A stretch of 8,298 nt of DNA from Luminiphilus sp. (GCA_024638905.1 JAHEJH010000160.1:1-8298); one strand, 5' to 3'; shown: positions 1 through 5,944, counted from the stretch's first letter. The notes: generated by a model from the sequence alone, not told the origin. A program made the numbers and translations.

Positions 1-596
1 GGGACTGGCTCACGCATCTGGGCGACGTATTGAATCTTCCGAAGAAGCAGATTGATGCGGCGGTGAACGCGCAGCTCTCTGCCATTCGCGGCGTGCTGGA
101 GGCCAACCCCATCGACGCGCGCATTACCCTCTCAGGCTACGAAGGGTCAGAACTCATCGTCGCTCGATTGCTGATCGAGAGTGGCGCCAATGTGCGCTAC
201 GTCGGCACTGCCTGTGCCAAGTCAGACTGGTCAGCCCACGACTGCGAATGGCTTGAATCCCGGGGCGTGAGCGTCAAATTCCGCGCGTCACTGGAAGATG
301 ATCTGTACGCCATGGATACCTATGAGCCAGACATCGCAATCGGCACCACGCCGGTTGTGCAGCACGCGAAAGAGCTGTCGATTCCCAGCCTCTATTTCAC
401 CAACCTGATATCGGCCCGGCCCCTGATGGGCGTCGCCGGCGCCGGGTCTTTGGCTGAGGTAATCAATACCGCTATCGCGGGCAAGGAGCGATTCCAAACC
501 ATGGAGTCCTTCTTCGCGGGTGTCGGTAGCGGCACCAAAACCGGGATCTGGACGCCTCAGATCATCGAGCGGCATGGCATGGGAGAGGTAGGCTAA
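1..596 (+). CDS. bchY: Chlorophyllide a reductase subunit Y, C-terminal part (5' end outside window)
   Basis: BchY is the NifD-like subunit of the BchXYZ complex, which reduces ring B of chlorophyllide a on the way to bacteriochlorophyll a. The reading frame is open from the first complete codon (base 3) to TAA at 594-596, giving 197 visible residues. The true start lies upstream, so the TTG at 30 is not a real start. The visible part is the C-terminal nitrogenase-like fold, with stretches such as PDIAIGTTPVVQHAKELSIP and YFTNLISARPLMGVAGAGSL that I recognise as BchY. The N-terminal cysteines that bind the Fe-S cluster with BchZ are not in the window. The stop overlaps the bchZ start by one base (TAATG), implying translational coupling in a bchXYZ operon. 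Identity is secure from the sequence and from the adjoining bchZ. Confidence 0.95.
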   Translation, partial: DWLTHLGDVLNLPKKQIDAAVNAQLSAIRGVLEANPIDARITLSGYEGSELIVARLLIESGANVRYVGTACAKSDWSAHDCEWLESRGVSVKFRASLEDDLYAMDTYEPDIAIGTTPVVQHAKELSIPSLYFTNLISARPLMGVAGAGSLAEVINTAIAGKERFQTMESFFAGVGSGTKTGIWTPQIIERHGMGEVG

Positions 597-2050
597 TGTT
601 AGTCCTCGACCACGATCGCGCTGGTGGCTACTGGGGCTCCGTGTACATGTTCACGGCGGTCAAGGGCCTGCAGGTCATCATTGATGGCCCGGTGGGTTGC
701 GAAAACCTGCCCGTGACCTCTGTGTTGCACTACACCGACGCGCTCCCCCCGCACGAATTGCCGATCGTGGTCACCGGCTTGGCCGAAGAAGAACTGGGTC
801 AGCGCGGCACCGAGGGTGCCCTGCGGCGCGCGCACCAAATGCTTGACCCCAAGAAACCCAGCGTGGTGGTCACCGGTTCTATCGCCGAAATGATCGGCGG
901 TGGCGTCACACCCGAGGACACCAACATTCAGCGTTTCCTGCCGCGCACGATTGACGAAGATCAGTGGCAGAGTGCAGACCGTGCGCTGGTATGGCTCTGG
1001 GATCAATTTGGCAAGGCTAAAGCAAAGAAGCGCAAAGCCAAGAAAGCGGATGACGGGATTAAACGCGTCAATATCATCGGGCCGGCCTACGGCTATTTCA
1101 ACACCCCCTCCGACCTCGCCGAGATTCAGCGGCTGGTTGAAGGCATTGGCGCCGAGATCAATATGATTTTCCCGCTGGGCTGCCCGCTGGACGACGTGGT
1201 GTCACTCGCCGATGCCGACGCGAATGTGTGCCTGTACCGCGAATATGGCCGCAAGCTCTGCGAGGCGCTGGAAACACCCTACTTCCAGGCGCCCATCGGG
1301 TTGGATAGCACCACCAAATTCCTTCGCGCCTTGGGCGAAGAACTGGACCTAGACCCAGAGCCCTTTATTGAGCAGGAAAAGCACACCACGTTGAAACCCG
1401 TCTGGGATCTGTGGCGCTCAGTGACACAGGATTTCTTTGGCACGGCCAGTTTTGGTGTTGTGGCAACAGAAACCTATACCCGGGGACTGAGACATTTTCT
1501 CGAAGGCGAGCTGGGCCTCCCCTGCGCCTTCCACTTCTCGCGCAAAGCCGGCGTGAAGCCCGATAACCAGGAAGTCCGCGACGCCATTCACCAATCCGGG
1601 GCGCTGCTGGTCTTCGGCGGCTACAACGAGCGCATGTATGTCAACGAGGCGGGTAACAAGAGCGTTTACATTCCCGCTTCTCTGCCCGGCACGATTATCC
1701 GGCGACACACCGGCACGCCGTTTATGGGCTATGCGGGCACCTGCTATCTGGTGCAGGAAGTGTGCAACGCCCTCTTCGATGCCCTCTTTAATGTGCTGCC
1801 GCTAGGCACTGATCTCGACAAGGTCGAGGCCACGCCCGCGCGCGCAGCAGAGACTTTGGCGTGGGCGGATACCGCGCAGAACGGTCTCGATCGCATTGTT
1901 GCGGCGCAACCCATTCTGGTCCGCATTTCCGCGGCCAAGCGGCTGCGTGATGCCGCAGAGCAAGTGGCGAGGGCTGCAGGCGTCGCCACAGTAGAAATTG
2001 AGCATGTCCAACACGCAAGCGAAAGCCTGCAATTTGGAGATGCAGCATGA
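596..2050 (+). CDS. bchZ: Chlorophyllide a reductase subunit Z
   Basis: BchZ is the NifK/BchB-like subunit. With BchY it forms the catalytic core that takes electrons from the BchX ATPase to make 3-vinyl-bacteriochlorophyllide a in the cytoplasm. The 484 residues match the family length. Cys35 lies in DGPVGCENLP and is the expected BchZ ligand of the shared 4Fe-4S cluster. The core is collinear with BchZ, including IIGPAYGYFNTPSDLAEI (about 160-177) and PASLPGTIIRRHTGTPFMGY. Residues about 422-471 (LDRIVAAQPILVRISAAKRL region) form the C-terminal PCP_red-type helical domain shared with BchB. A lysine-rich linker occupies residues 140-150. The ATG at 596 overlaps the bchY stop, and GGAGAGG-type Shine-Dalgarno sequence lies just upstream in the end of bchY. 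The end overlaps the first possible pufQ start (ATGA at 2047-2050), consistent with a bchXYZ-puf superoperon. Confidence 0.97.
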   Translation: MLVLDHDRAGGYWGSVYMFTAVKGLQVIIDGPVGCENLPVTSVLHYTDALPPHELPIVVTGLAEEELGQRGTEGALRRAHQMLDPKKPSVVVTGSIAEMIGGGVTPEDTNIQRFLPRTIDEDQWQSADRALVWLWDQFGKAKAKKRKAKKADDGIKRVNIIGPAYGYFNTPSDLAEIQRLVEGIGAEINMIFPLGCPLDDVVSLADADANVCLYREYGRKLCEALETPYFQAPIGLDSTTKFLRALGEELDLDPEPFIEQEKHTTLKPVWDLWRSVTQDFFGTASFGVVATETYTRGLRHFLEGELGLPCAFHFSRKAGVKPDNQEVRDAIHQSGALLVFGGYNERMYVNEAGNKSVYIPASLPGTIIRRHTGTPFMGYAGTCYLVQEVCNALFDALFNVLPLGTDLDKVEATPARAAETLAWADTAQNGLDRIVAAQPILVRISAAKRLRDAAEQVARAAGVATVEIEHVQHASESLQFGDAA

Positions 2051-2103
2051 ATAAGAGCACGACTTCGACAGTGACAGAAACACCCTTTGGGGGGGGAGGA
2101 CTC

Positions 2104-2316
2104 ATGGCAACACATAACAAAACAAGCGATGGGCCACACAGTATCTGGGAGCAACTTCAATTCCGGATGCTGTTTGTGATGGTTTTCACGTGGTTCCTGT
2201 TCGCGGCAGTACTGAGGTCACTTACTTTGCAACGGGGCGGCAGCTCGGAGAGCTGCTGGCAGGAGGCGCGGCGCTCGGCATACAGCCTGACGCCCTACGC
2301 CTTCATGAGGATTTAA
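2104..2316 (+). CDS. pufQ: PufQ-like small single-helix membrane protein (start could also be 2047)
   Basis: This encodes a 70-residue protein from ATG 2104, or 89 residues from ATG 2047, which overlaps the bchZ stop. It has a short polar N-terminus, one hydrophobic helix at about residues 22-37 (MLFVMVFTWFLFAAVL), and a polar tail ending SCWQEARRSAYSLTPYAFM. Size, topology, the W-x-x-AR then TPxxF tail pattern and the position between bchZ and the reaction centre genes all fit PufQ. PufQ is the small membrane protein that promotes bacteriochlorophyll supply to puf products in Rhodobacter. I prefer the 2104 start because a G-rich AGGA (2097-2100) sits 3 bases upstream, merged with the GGGGGGGG run, and the extra 19 residues are low-complexity Ser/Thr/Gly. 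However, 2047 also has GGAG (2036-2039) 7 bases upstream. Sequence identity to PufQ is weak, so another small assembly protein is possible. Confidence 0.55.
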   Translation: MATHNKTSDGPHSIWEQLQFRMLFVMVFTWFLFAAVLRSLTLQRGGSSESCWQEARRSAYSLTPYAFMRI

Positions 2317-2320
2317 TCCA

Positions 2321-2349
2321 CGCGACCCTAGCAGGACGCACGGGTCGCG
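2321..2349 (+). promoter_or_regulatory. Intercistronic hairpin between pufQ and pufL
   Basis: CGCGACCC (2321-2328) and GGGTCGCG (2342-2349) form a perfect 8-bp GC-rich stem with a 13-nt loop. No T-run follows, so it is not a normal intrinsic terminator. It lies 4 bases after the pufQ stop and 50 bases before pufL. Intercistronic hairpins in puf mRNAs of Rhodobacter act as mRNA stabilisers or processing boundaries. That role here is inference. Confidence 0.5.
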
Positions 2350-2367
2350 CGGGAGTTGTTTGAAAAC

Positions 2368-2381
2368 TGGCGCTTGCGCCA
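2368..2381 (+). repeat. Short inverted repeat before the pufL ribosome binding site
   Basis: TGGCGC-TT-GCGCCA is a 6-bp stem with a 2-nt centre (realistically 5 bp with a 4-nt loop). It ends 4 bases before the GGGAG (2386-2390) that serves pufL. It could mark an RNA processing site or position the ribosome. Function is unknown. Confidence 0.35.
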
Positions 2382-2399
2382 TAAAGGGAGAGTCATGTC

Positions 2400-3224
2400 A
2401 TGTCGATGCTGACGTTTGAAAAGAAGTATCGCGTCCGGGGAGGGACTCTACTCGGAGGTGATCTATTCGATTTTTGGATAGGTCCCTTCTGGGTCGGCTT
2501 CTTTGGCGTAACCACGCTGTTTTTTGCCAGTCTGGGTACCGGACTGTTGATCTACGGAGCGGCCATGGGCCCGACGTGGAACATTTGGCAAATCAACATT
2601 GCGCCACCGGATTTGTCCTACGGATTGGCCCTCGCGCCACTGATGGAGGGGGGTCTATGGCAGATCATCACCATCTGCGCCACGCTCGCCTTCGCGTCCT
2701 GGGCGATGCGGCAGGTTGAGCTGTCACGCAAGCTGGGTATGGGGCTACATATACCCTTTGCCTTCAGCTTCGCCATCCTGGCGTACGTGACGCTGGTGAT
2801 AGTCAGACCCGTCCTGCTGGGTGCATGGGGCCATGGCTTCCCTTACGGGATTCTCAGTCACCTCGACTGGGTGTCCAACGTGGGCTACCAGTTCCTGCAC
2901 TTCCACTACAACCCGGCGCACATGATTGCGGTGACGTTCTTCTTCACCACAGCGATGGCGCTGTCCATGCATGGCTCATTGATTCTGATGGCAACTGACC
3001 CCCGCGAGGGTGAGACCGTCAAGACCGGTGAACATGAAAACACATTCTTCCGCGACGATATTGGCTACTCCATCGGCGCCCTGGGCATCCACCGCCTCGG
3101 CGTGTTCGTTGCCATCTCGGCAGCCTTCTGGAGCGCGGTGTGCATCGTCATCAGCGGACCATTCTGGACCCGTGGCTGGCCCGAATGGTGGAACTGGTGG
3201 CTTGAACTGCCGGTTTGGTACTAA
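2400..3224 (+). CDS. pufL: Photosynthetic reaction centre L subunit
   Basis: PufL is one half of the membrane heterodimer that holds the special pair, bacteriopheophytin and quinones. The 274 residues match the family (five transmembrane helices, roughly 33-55, 84-111, 116-139, 171-198 and 226-250). Numbering is one higher than mature R. sphaeroides L. His154 and His174 are the accessory and special-pair bacteriochlorophyll ligands, and His191 and His231 are the iron ligands. Glu213 and Ser224 at the QB site are present. Two positions differ from R. sphaeroides: Glu L104 is Gln105, and Asp L213 is Asn214. GGGAG at 2386-2390 lies 9 bases from ATG 2400. ATG 2406 in the same frame is an alternative, whereas ATG 2395 is out of frame. 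Product is the inner-membrane photochemical core, followed directly by pufM. Confidence 0.99.
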   Translation: MSMLTFEKKYRVRGGTLLGGDLFDFWIGPFWVGFFGVTTLFFASLGTGLLIYGAAMGPTWNIWQINIAPPDLSYGLALAPLMEGGLWQIITICATLAFASWAMRQVELSRKLGMGLHIPFAFSFAILAYVTLVIVRPVLLGAWGHGFPYGILSHLDWVSNVGYQFLHFHYNPAHMIAVTFFFTTAMALSMHGSLILMATDPREGETVKTGEHENTFFRDDIGYSIGALGIHRLGVFVAISAAFWSAVCIVISGPFWTRGWPEWWNWWLELPVWY

Positions 3225-3239
3225 GGAGGGAACTGCGTC

Positions 3240-4214
3240 ATGAGAGAGTATCAAAACATATTCACGCAGGTGCAGGTCTCTGCCCCTGATTACCCCGGGG
3301 TTCCCATTGGCGATGCAGAGCGCAATCGCACCAAGGGAATCGTTCACAATCATTTGCTGGGTAAGCTCGGCGATGCACAACTAGGCCCGATCTATCTGGG
3401 CACACTCGGTGTTTTCTCCCTAGTTACCGGGTTGTTGGCCTTTCTGATCATTGGCATGAACATGCTCGCCTCGGTGAACTGGGACCCTGTCCAGTTTGTG
3501 CGGCAGCTGTTCTGGCTGTCTCTGGATCCTCCGGGCCCAGAGTATGGCTTGTCGATTCCACCACTGAACGACGGTGGCTGGTGGTTGATCGTGGGTGCCC
3601 TGTTGACCACGTCAATCATGTTGTGGTGGGCGCGAACCTTCCAGATCTCGCGCAACCTCGGCATGAGCAACTACCTGGCCTGGGCGTTCGGTGCAGCGAT
3701 ATCGCTCTATCTCGTATTGGGCTTTATTCGCCCCATCCTGATGGGCTCGTGGAATGAAGCAGTGCCCTTCGGCATCTTCCCTCACCTGGATTGGACCGCG
3801 GCCTTCTCGTTGCGCTACGGCAATCTGTTCTACAACCCATTCCACATGCTCTCCATCGCTTTCCTTTACGGCTCCGCCGTGCTGTTTGCGATGCACGGCG
3901 CAACCATTCTGGCGACCAGCCGCTACGGCGCGGACCGAGAGATCGATCAGATCACTGATCGCGGTACCGCAGCTGAGCGCGGCGCGCTGTTCTGGAGATG
4001 GTGCATGGGCTTCAACGCATCCATGGAATCGATCCACCGATGGGCATGGTGGTTTGCAGTACTGACCGTCATCACAGGCGCAATCGGCATCCTGCTTACC
4101 GGCACCGTTGTAGAGAACTGGTACCTCTGGGGTATGAAGCACGGCATCGTGCCGCCCTACCCGCCACTTGAGGCGACGCCAGTGCTTGACCCAATGATGG
4201 AGGGTGCACAATGA
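3240..4214 (+). CDS. pufM: Photosynthetic reaction centre M subunit
   Basis: PufM pairs with PufL in the reaction centre. It has 324 residues and five transmembrane helices. His182, His202, His219, Glu234 and His266 fall exactly at the R. sphaeroides positions for the bacteriochlorophyll and iron ligands. Tyr210 and Trp252 (QA stacking) are also kept. A one-residue deletion in YGLSI-PPLNDGG restores the numbering. Asp45 corresponds to M44, which is Asn in R. sphaeroides and Asp in Blastochloris. The C-terminus carries an extension of about 20 residues (PPYPPLEATPVLDPMMEG), typical of M subunits that dock a PufC cytochrome. The strong AAGGAGG at 3223-3229 overlaps the pufL stop region and lies 10 bases from the ATG. 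The stop overlaps the pufC start (ATGA, 4211-4214), implying coupled translation. Confidence 0.99.
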   Translation: MREYQNIFTQVQVSAPDYPGVPIGDAERNRTKGIVHNHLLGKLGDAQLGPIYLGTLGVFSLVTGLLAFLIIGMNMLASVNWDPVQFVRQLFWLSLDPPGPEYGLSIPPLNDGGWWLIVGALLTTSIMLWWARTFQISRNLGMSNYLAWAFGAAISLYLVLGFIRPILMGSWNEAVPFGIFPHLDWTAAFSLRYGNLFYNPFHMLSIAFLYGSAVLFAMHGATILATSRYGADREIDQITDRGTAAERGALFWRWCMGFNASMESIHRWAWWFAVLTVITGAIGILLTGTVVENWYLWGMKHGIVPPYPPLEATPVLDPMMEGAQ

Positions 4215-5311
4215 AAATCATCAATATGAAATGGTTCGCCAGCGCCGCGGTGCTGGGCGCAGCGCTGCTGAGTGGCTGCGACATACCACCCCAGGAGACC
4301 GTGCAGCGAGGTTATCGCGGCACCGGCATGGAGGCTGTTTACAGCCCCGAGGTGCTGGCCGATATCGTCGCCGCCAATCAAGTTCCCGAGGCCATCCCCG
4401 CGGTGAGCTCGGACGGCCCCAAGGCGGGTGACATCTATCAGAACGTAGAGGTGCTTGGTCATCTGTCGGTCGGTGAATTCACGCGCCTAATGGCTGCCAT
4501 CACGGAGTGGGTGTCTCCCGAGCAAGGCTGCAACTACTGCCACGTCGCTGGTGAGGGCTTCGAGGCGGATACGCTCTACACCAAGAAGGTGTCGCGGGTC
4601 ATGATTGCTATGACGCAAAACGCCAACGAGAACTGGGGCGCTCACGTGGGTGGCGCCGGTGTGACCTGCTACACCTGCCACCGCGGTAACAACGTGCCCG
4701 AGTACGTGTGGACCATAGGCGTGCCGCCCCGCCATGCCTCAGGCATGGTGCACCAGATGCAGAACGTCGCGCATCAGGAGTCCAATGCTTATGCGTCGCT
4801 CCCCTTTGACCCCTTCACGCGTTATCTGCTCGAGGACAACGCAGCCCGGGTCGCGGGTGATACCGCACTACCCACCGGGCATGAGTCAACCATCGAGAGC
4901 ACCGAGTACGTGTATAGCTTGATGATGCACTACTCCGATGCGCTGGGTGTGAACTGCACGCACTGTCACAACAGTCGCGCCTTCGCCGCTTGGGATCAAA
5001 GCAACTCCGAGCGAGTAAAAGCATGGCATGGCCAGCAAATGGTTAAAGAGATGAACAATGCGTACATCAATCCGACCAACGCTTGGCTCCCCGCTTACCG
5101 CCAAGGCCCTCTGGGCGACGCACAGAAAGTGAACTGCGCAACCTGTCACCAGGGTGCTTATCAACCACTTCTTGGCGCCAACATGCTCGCAGACTATCCC
5201 AACCTGAGCCGACTGGCTCCGGCCCAGGAACCTGCGGCAGCTATGGAAGAAACAACGGAGATGGAAAGCGCCAGTCTCGACAATGGTTCGACGTCGGGAG
5301 AGGCGCACTAA
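4211..5311 (+). CDS. pufC: Tetraheme cytochrome c subunit of the reaction centre
   Basis: PufC is the periplasmic tetraheme cytochrome that reduces the photo-oxidised special pair. The 366 residues begin with a lipoprotein signal ending LLSGC, so Cys23 is the expected lipidated N-terminus anchored in the inner membrane. Four CxxCH motifs are present at 107-111 (CNYCH), 153-157 (CYTCH), 249-253 (CTHCH) and 309-313 (CATCH). Counting from these, Met94, Met131, His145 and Met238 sit at the same offsets as Met74, Met110, His124 and Met233 of the Blastochloris viridis cytochrome. Thus the three Met and one His axial ligands are all conserved. The last 30 or so residues form an Ala/Glu/Ser-rich tail of no obvious fold. 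GGAGGG at 4199-4204 serves the ATG at 4211, which overlaps pufM by 4 bases. Confidence 0.98.
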   Translation: MKIINMKWFASAAVLGAALLSGCDIPPQETVQRGYRGTGMEAVYSPEVLADIVAANQVPEAIPAVSSDGPKAGDIYQNVEVLGHLSVGEFTRLMAAITEWVSPEQGCNYCHVAGEGFEADTLYTKKVSRVMIAMTQNANENWGAHVGGAGVTCYTCHRGNNVPEYVWTIGVPPRHASGMVHQMQNVAHQESNAYASLPFDPFTRYLLEDNAARVAGDTALPTGHESTIESTEYVYSLMMHYSDALGVNCTHCHNSRAFAAWDQSNSERVKAWHGQQMVKEMNNAYINPTNAWLPAYRQGPLGDAQKVNCATCHQGAYQPLLGANMLADYPNLSRLAPAQEPAAAMEETTEMESASLDNGSTSGEAH

Positions 5312-5318
5312 GTTTTAT

Positions 5319-5339
5319 TGGGGCGGCCCAGCCGCCCTA
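5319..5339 (+). repeat. Strong hairpin just after pufC
   Basis: GGGCGGC (5321-5327), loop CCA, and GCCGCCC (5331-5337) give a 7-bp GC stem. A G-T and a T-A pair extend it to 9 bp. It lies 7 bases after the pufC stop. No T-run follows (TACTCTG), so it more likely blocks 3'-to-5' RNA decay of pufLMC, or attenuates partly, than terminates fully. Confidence 0.55.
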
Positions 5340-5340
5340 C

Positions 5341-5370
5341 TCTGCCTGATCACTGGGCAGAACAGTTCTG
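5341..5370 (+). repeat. Two overlapping inverted repeats (mutually exclusive hairpins)
   Basis: TCTGCC (5341-5346) pairs with GGCAGA (5356-5361). CAGAAC (5358-5363) pairs with GTTCTG (5365-5370). They share bases 5358-5361, so only one can form at a time. This is a direct sequence observation; any switching role is speculative. Confidence 0.35.
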
Positions 5371-5371
5371 A

Positions 5372-5394
5372 GTCAGGTCGATTTTCGACCCGAC
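5372..5394 (+). repeat. Hairpin with TTT loop
   Basis: GGTCGA (5376-5381), loop TTT, and TCGACC (5385-5390) form a perfect 6-bp stem. After one A-C mismatch the stem continues with GTC (5372-5374) and GAC (5392-5394), for 9 pairs in all. Confidence 0.45.
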
Positions 5395-5412
5395 GAAGAA
5401 GGATGAATACGA

Positions 5413-5424
5413 CACTCGCGAGTG
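5413..5424 (+). repeat. 12-bp perfect palindrome CACTCGCGAGTG
   Basis: The dyad CACTCGCGAGTG is perfect over 12 bases, about 90 bases before pufB. It could be a dimeric regulator operator or another RNA stem. It does not match the TGT-N12-ACA PpsR/CrtJ site or an FNR box. Confidence 0.35.
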
Positions 5425-5514
5425 AAGTTTTGATCCAAAAGGCGTCGCCTGAAAACACCTCGGTGTGCTCAAGCGGCAAATGTAGAAAACAAACGTACAT
5501 GGGAGGTATTAACC

Positions 5515-5640
5515 ATGAGTAGTTTGTCTGATAGCGAAGCTAAAGAATTCCACTCAGCATACGTGATGGGATTCGCAGGCTTTGTGGGCATCGCGATCGT
5601 TGCACATTATTTGCTCTACGCGTGGAAGCCCTGGTTCTAA
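5515..5640 (+). CDS. pufB: LH1 antenna beta subunit
   Basis: PufB is the beta polypeptide of the light-harvesting 1 ring that surrounds the reaction centre. Translation from ATG 5515 gives 41 residues, MSSLSDSEAKEFHSAYVMGF... ending AHYLLYAWKPWF, followed by TAA at 5638-5640. His31 in the A-x-x-x-H motif (Ala27, His31) is the bacteriochlorophyll ligand. Trp37 and Trp40 follow at +6 and +9, as in LH1 beta chains, and EFH near residues 11-13 is the usual N-terminal feature. One transmembrane helix spans about 17-36. The gene is short and easily missed. GGGAGG at 5501-5506 lies 8 bases upstream. It lies after pufC instead of before pufL, which is the reverse of the Rhodobacter order. Confidence 0.97.
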   Translation: MSSLSDSEAKEFHSAYVMGFAGFVGIAIVAHYLLYAWKPWF

Positions 5641-5715
5641 GAATCAAGGAACCGCTTGTTCACGGCGAATGGCCTAAAAACCACCTCGCCATAACAACGT
5701 AACGGAGACAATTTT
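5641..5715 (+). promoter_or_regulatory. 75-bp pufB-pufA spacer with a weak hairpin
   Basis: GGCGA (5664-5668) can pair with TCGCC (5686-5690), with a further GG/CC (5671-5672 with 5681-5682) inside. GGAG at 5704-5707 is the pufA ribosome binding site. The spacer is longer than the very short pufB-pufA gap familiar from Rhodobacter. The role of the hairpin is unknown. Confidence 0.35.
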
Positions 5716-5907
5716 ATGCACAGATTCTGGATGTTATTTGATCCTCGCCAAGTCATGACGGGTCTAGTAGTTGCCGTGTTCACACTGGCACTGACTATCC
5801 ATTTTATTCTGTTGAGTACTGACAGATATAACTGGTTAAGTGACCCCGACGGCGGCGGCCTTGCCGTTAGCACCCATCAAGAGGCTATGCCTCCTGCTCG
5901 GAGCTAA
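5716..5907 (+). CDS. pufA: LH1 antenna alpha subunit
   Basis: PufA is the alpha polypeptide of the LH1 ring. The 63 residues start MHRFWMLFDPRQVMTGLVVA, which contains the classic FDPR(Q/R)V segment of LH1 alpha chains. The transmembrane helix runs about 13-33. Ala25 and His29 form the A-x-x-x-H bacteriochlorophyll site, and Trp40 at His+11 is the usual red-shifting aromatic residue. The C-terminal tail after Trp40 (about 23 residues, DPDGGG...PPARS) is polar and flexible. GGAG at 5704-5707 is 8 bases before ATG 5716. The TAA stop is built into the palindrome TAACACGTGTTA, and a terminator follows directly. Expressed with pufB at the end of the puf operon. Confidence 0.97.
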   Translation: MHRFWMLFDPRQVMTGLVVAVFTLALTIHFILLSTDRYNWLSDPDGGGLAVSTHQEAMPPARS

Positions 5908-5916
5908 CACGTGTTA
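5905..5916. repeat. 12-bp perfect palindrome spanning the pufA stop codon
   Basis: TAACACGTGTTA is a perfect dyad whose first three bases are the pufA stop. It sits immediately upstream of the terminator stem. It could form part of an extended 3' RNA structure or be a protein-binding dyad. Nothing in the sequence decides between these. Confidence 0.35.
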
Positions 5917-5944
5917 CGGGCCCCTCCTGGGGGCCTGATGTTTT
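5917..5944 (+). terminator. Intrinsic terminator of the puf operon
   Basis: GGCCCC (5919-5924), loop TCCTG, and GGGGCC (5930-5935) form a 6-bp GC stem. A G-T and a C-G pair (5917-5918 with 5936-5937) extend it to 8 bp. TGATGTTTT follows as a modest U-tract. It starts 10 bases after the pufA stop and is the only good rho-independent terminator I see in the puf region. Confidence 0.7.

Larger units (their letters stand above)
5312..5514 (+). promoter_or_regulatory. Hairpin-rich 203-bp spacer between pufC and pufB
   Basis: No gene is supported here. The stretch is a near-continuous series of inverted repeats (5319-5339, 5341-5361, 5358-5370, 5372-5394, 5413-5424, 5428-5440, 5440-5450, 5455-5466), ending in the pufB ribosome binding site GGGAGG (5501-5506). 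I infer a 5' stabiliser or processing region for a separate pufBA transcript. I could not make out a convincing -35/-10 pair. Confidence 0.55.

Noticed and set aside
599..1006. Long antisense open frames opposite bchZ, pufM and pufC
   Set aside because: They mirror the codon bias of strongly identified genes and show no protein family features.
1016..1050. A-rich, lysine-rich stretch in bchZ as a possible insertion or frameshift
   Set aside because: The frame stays open and homology resumes on both sides. A variable charged linker is expected at this place in BchZ.
5481..5499. TGT...ACA dyad upstream of pufB resembling a PpsR/CrtJ site
   Set aside because: The spacer is 13 bases, whereas the consensus is TGT-N12-ACA. 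No second copy lies nearby, so I do not call it.
5283..5522. 79-residue + strand frame across the pufC-pufB spacer
   Set aside because: It overlaps the end of pufC and the start of pufB in another frame, and its sequence is the hairpin-rich spacer.
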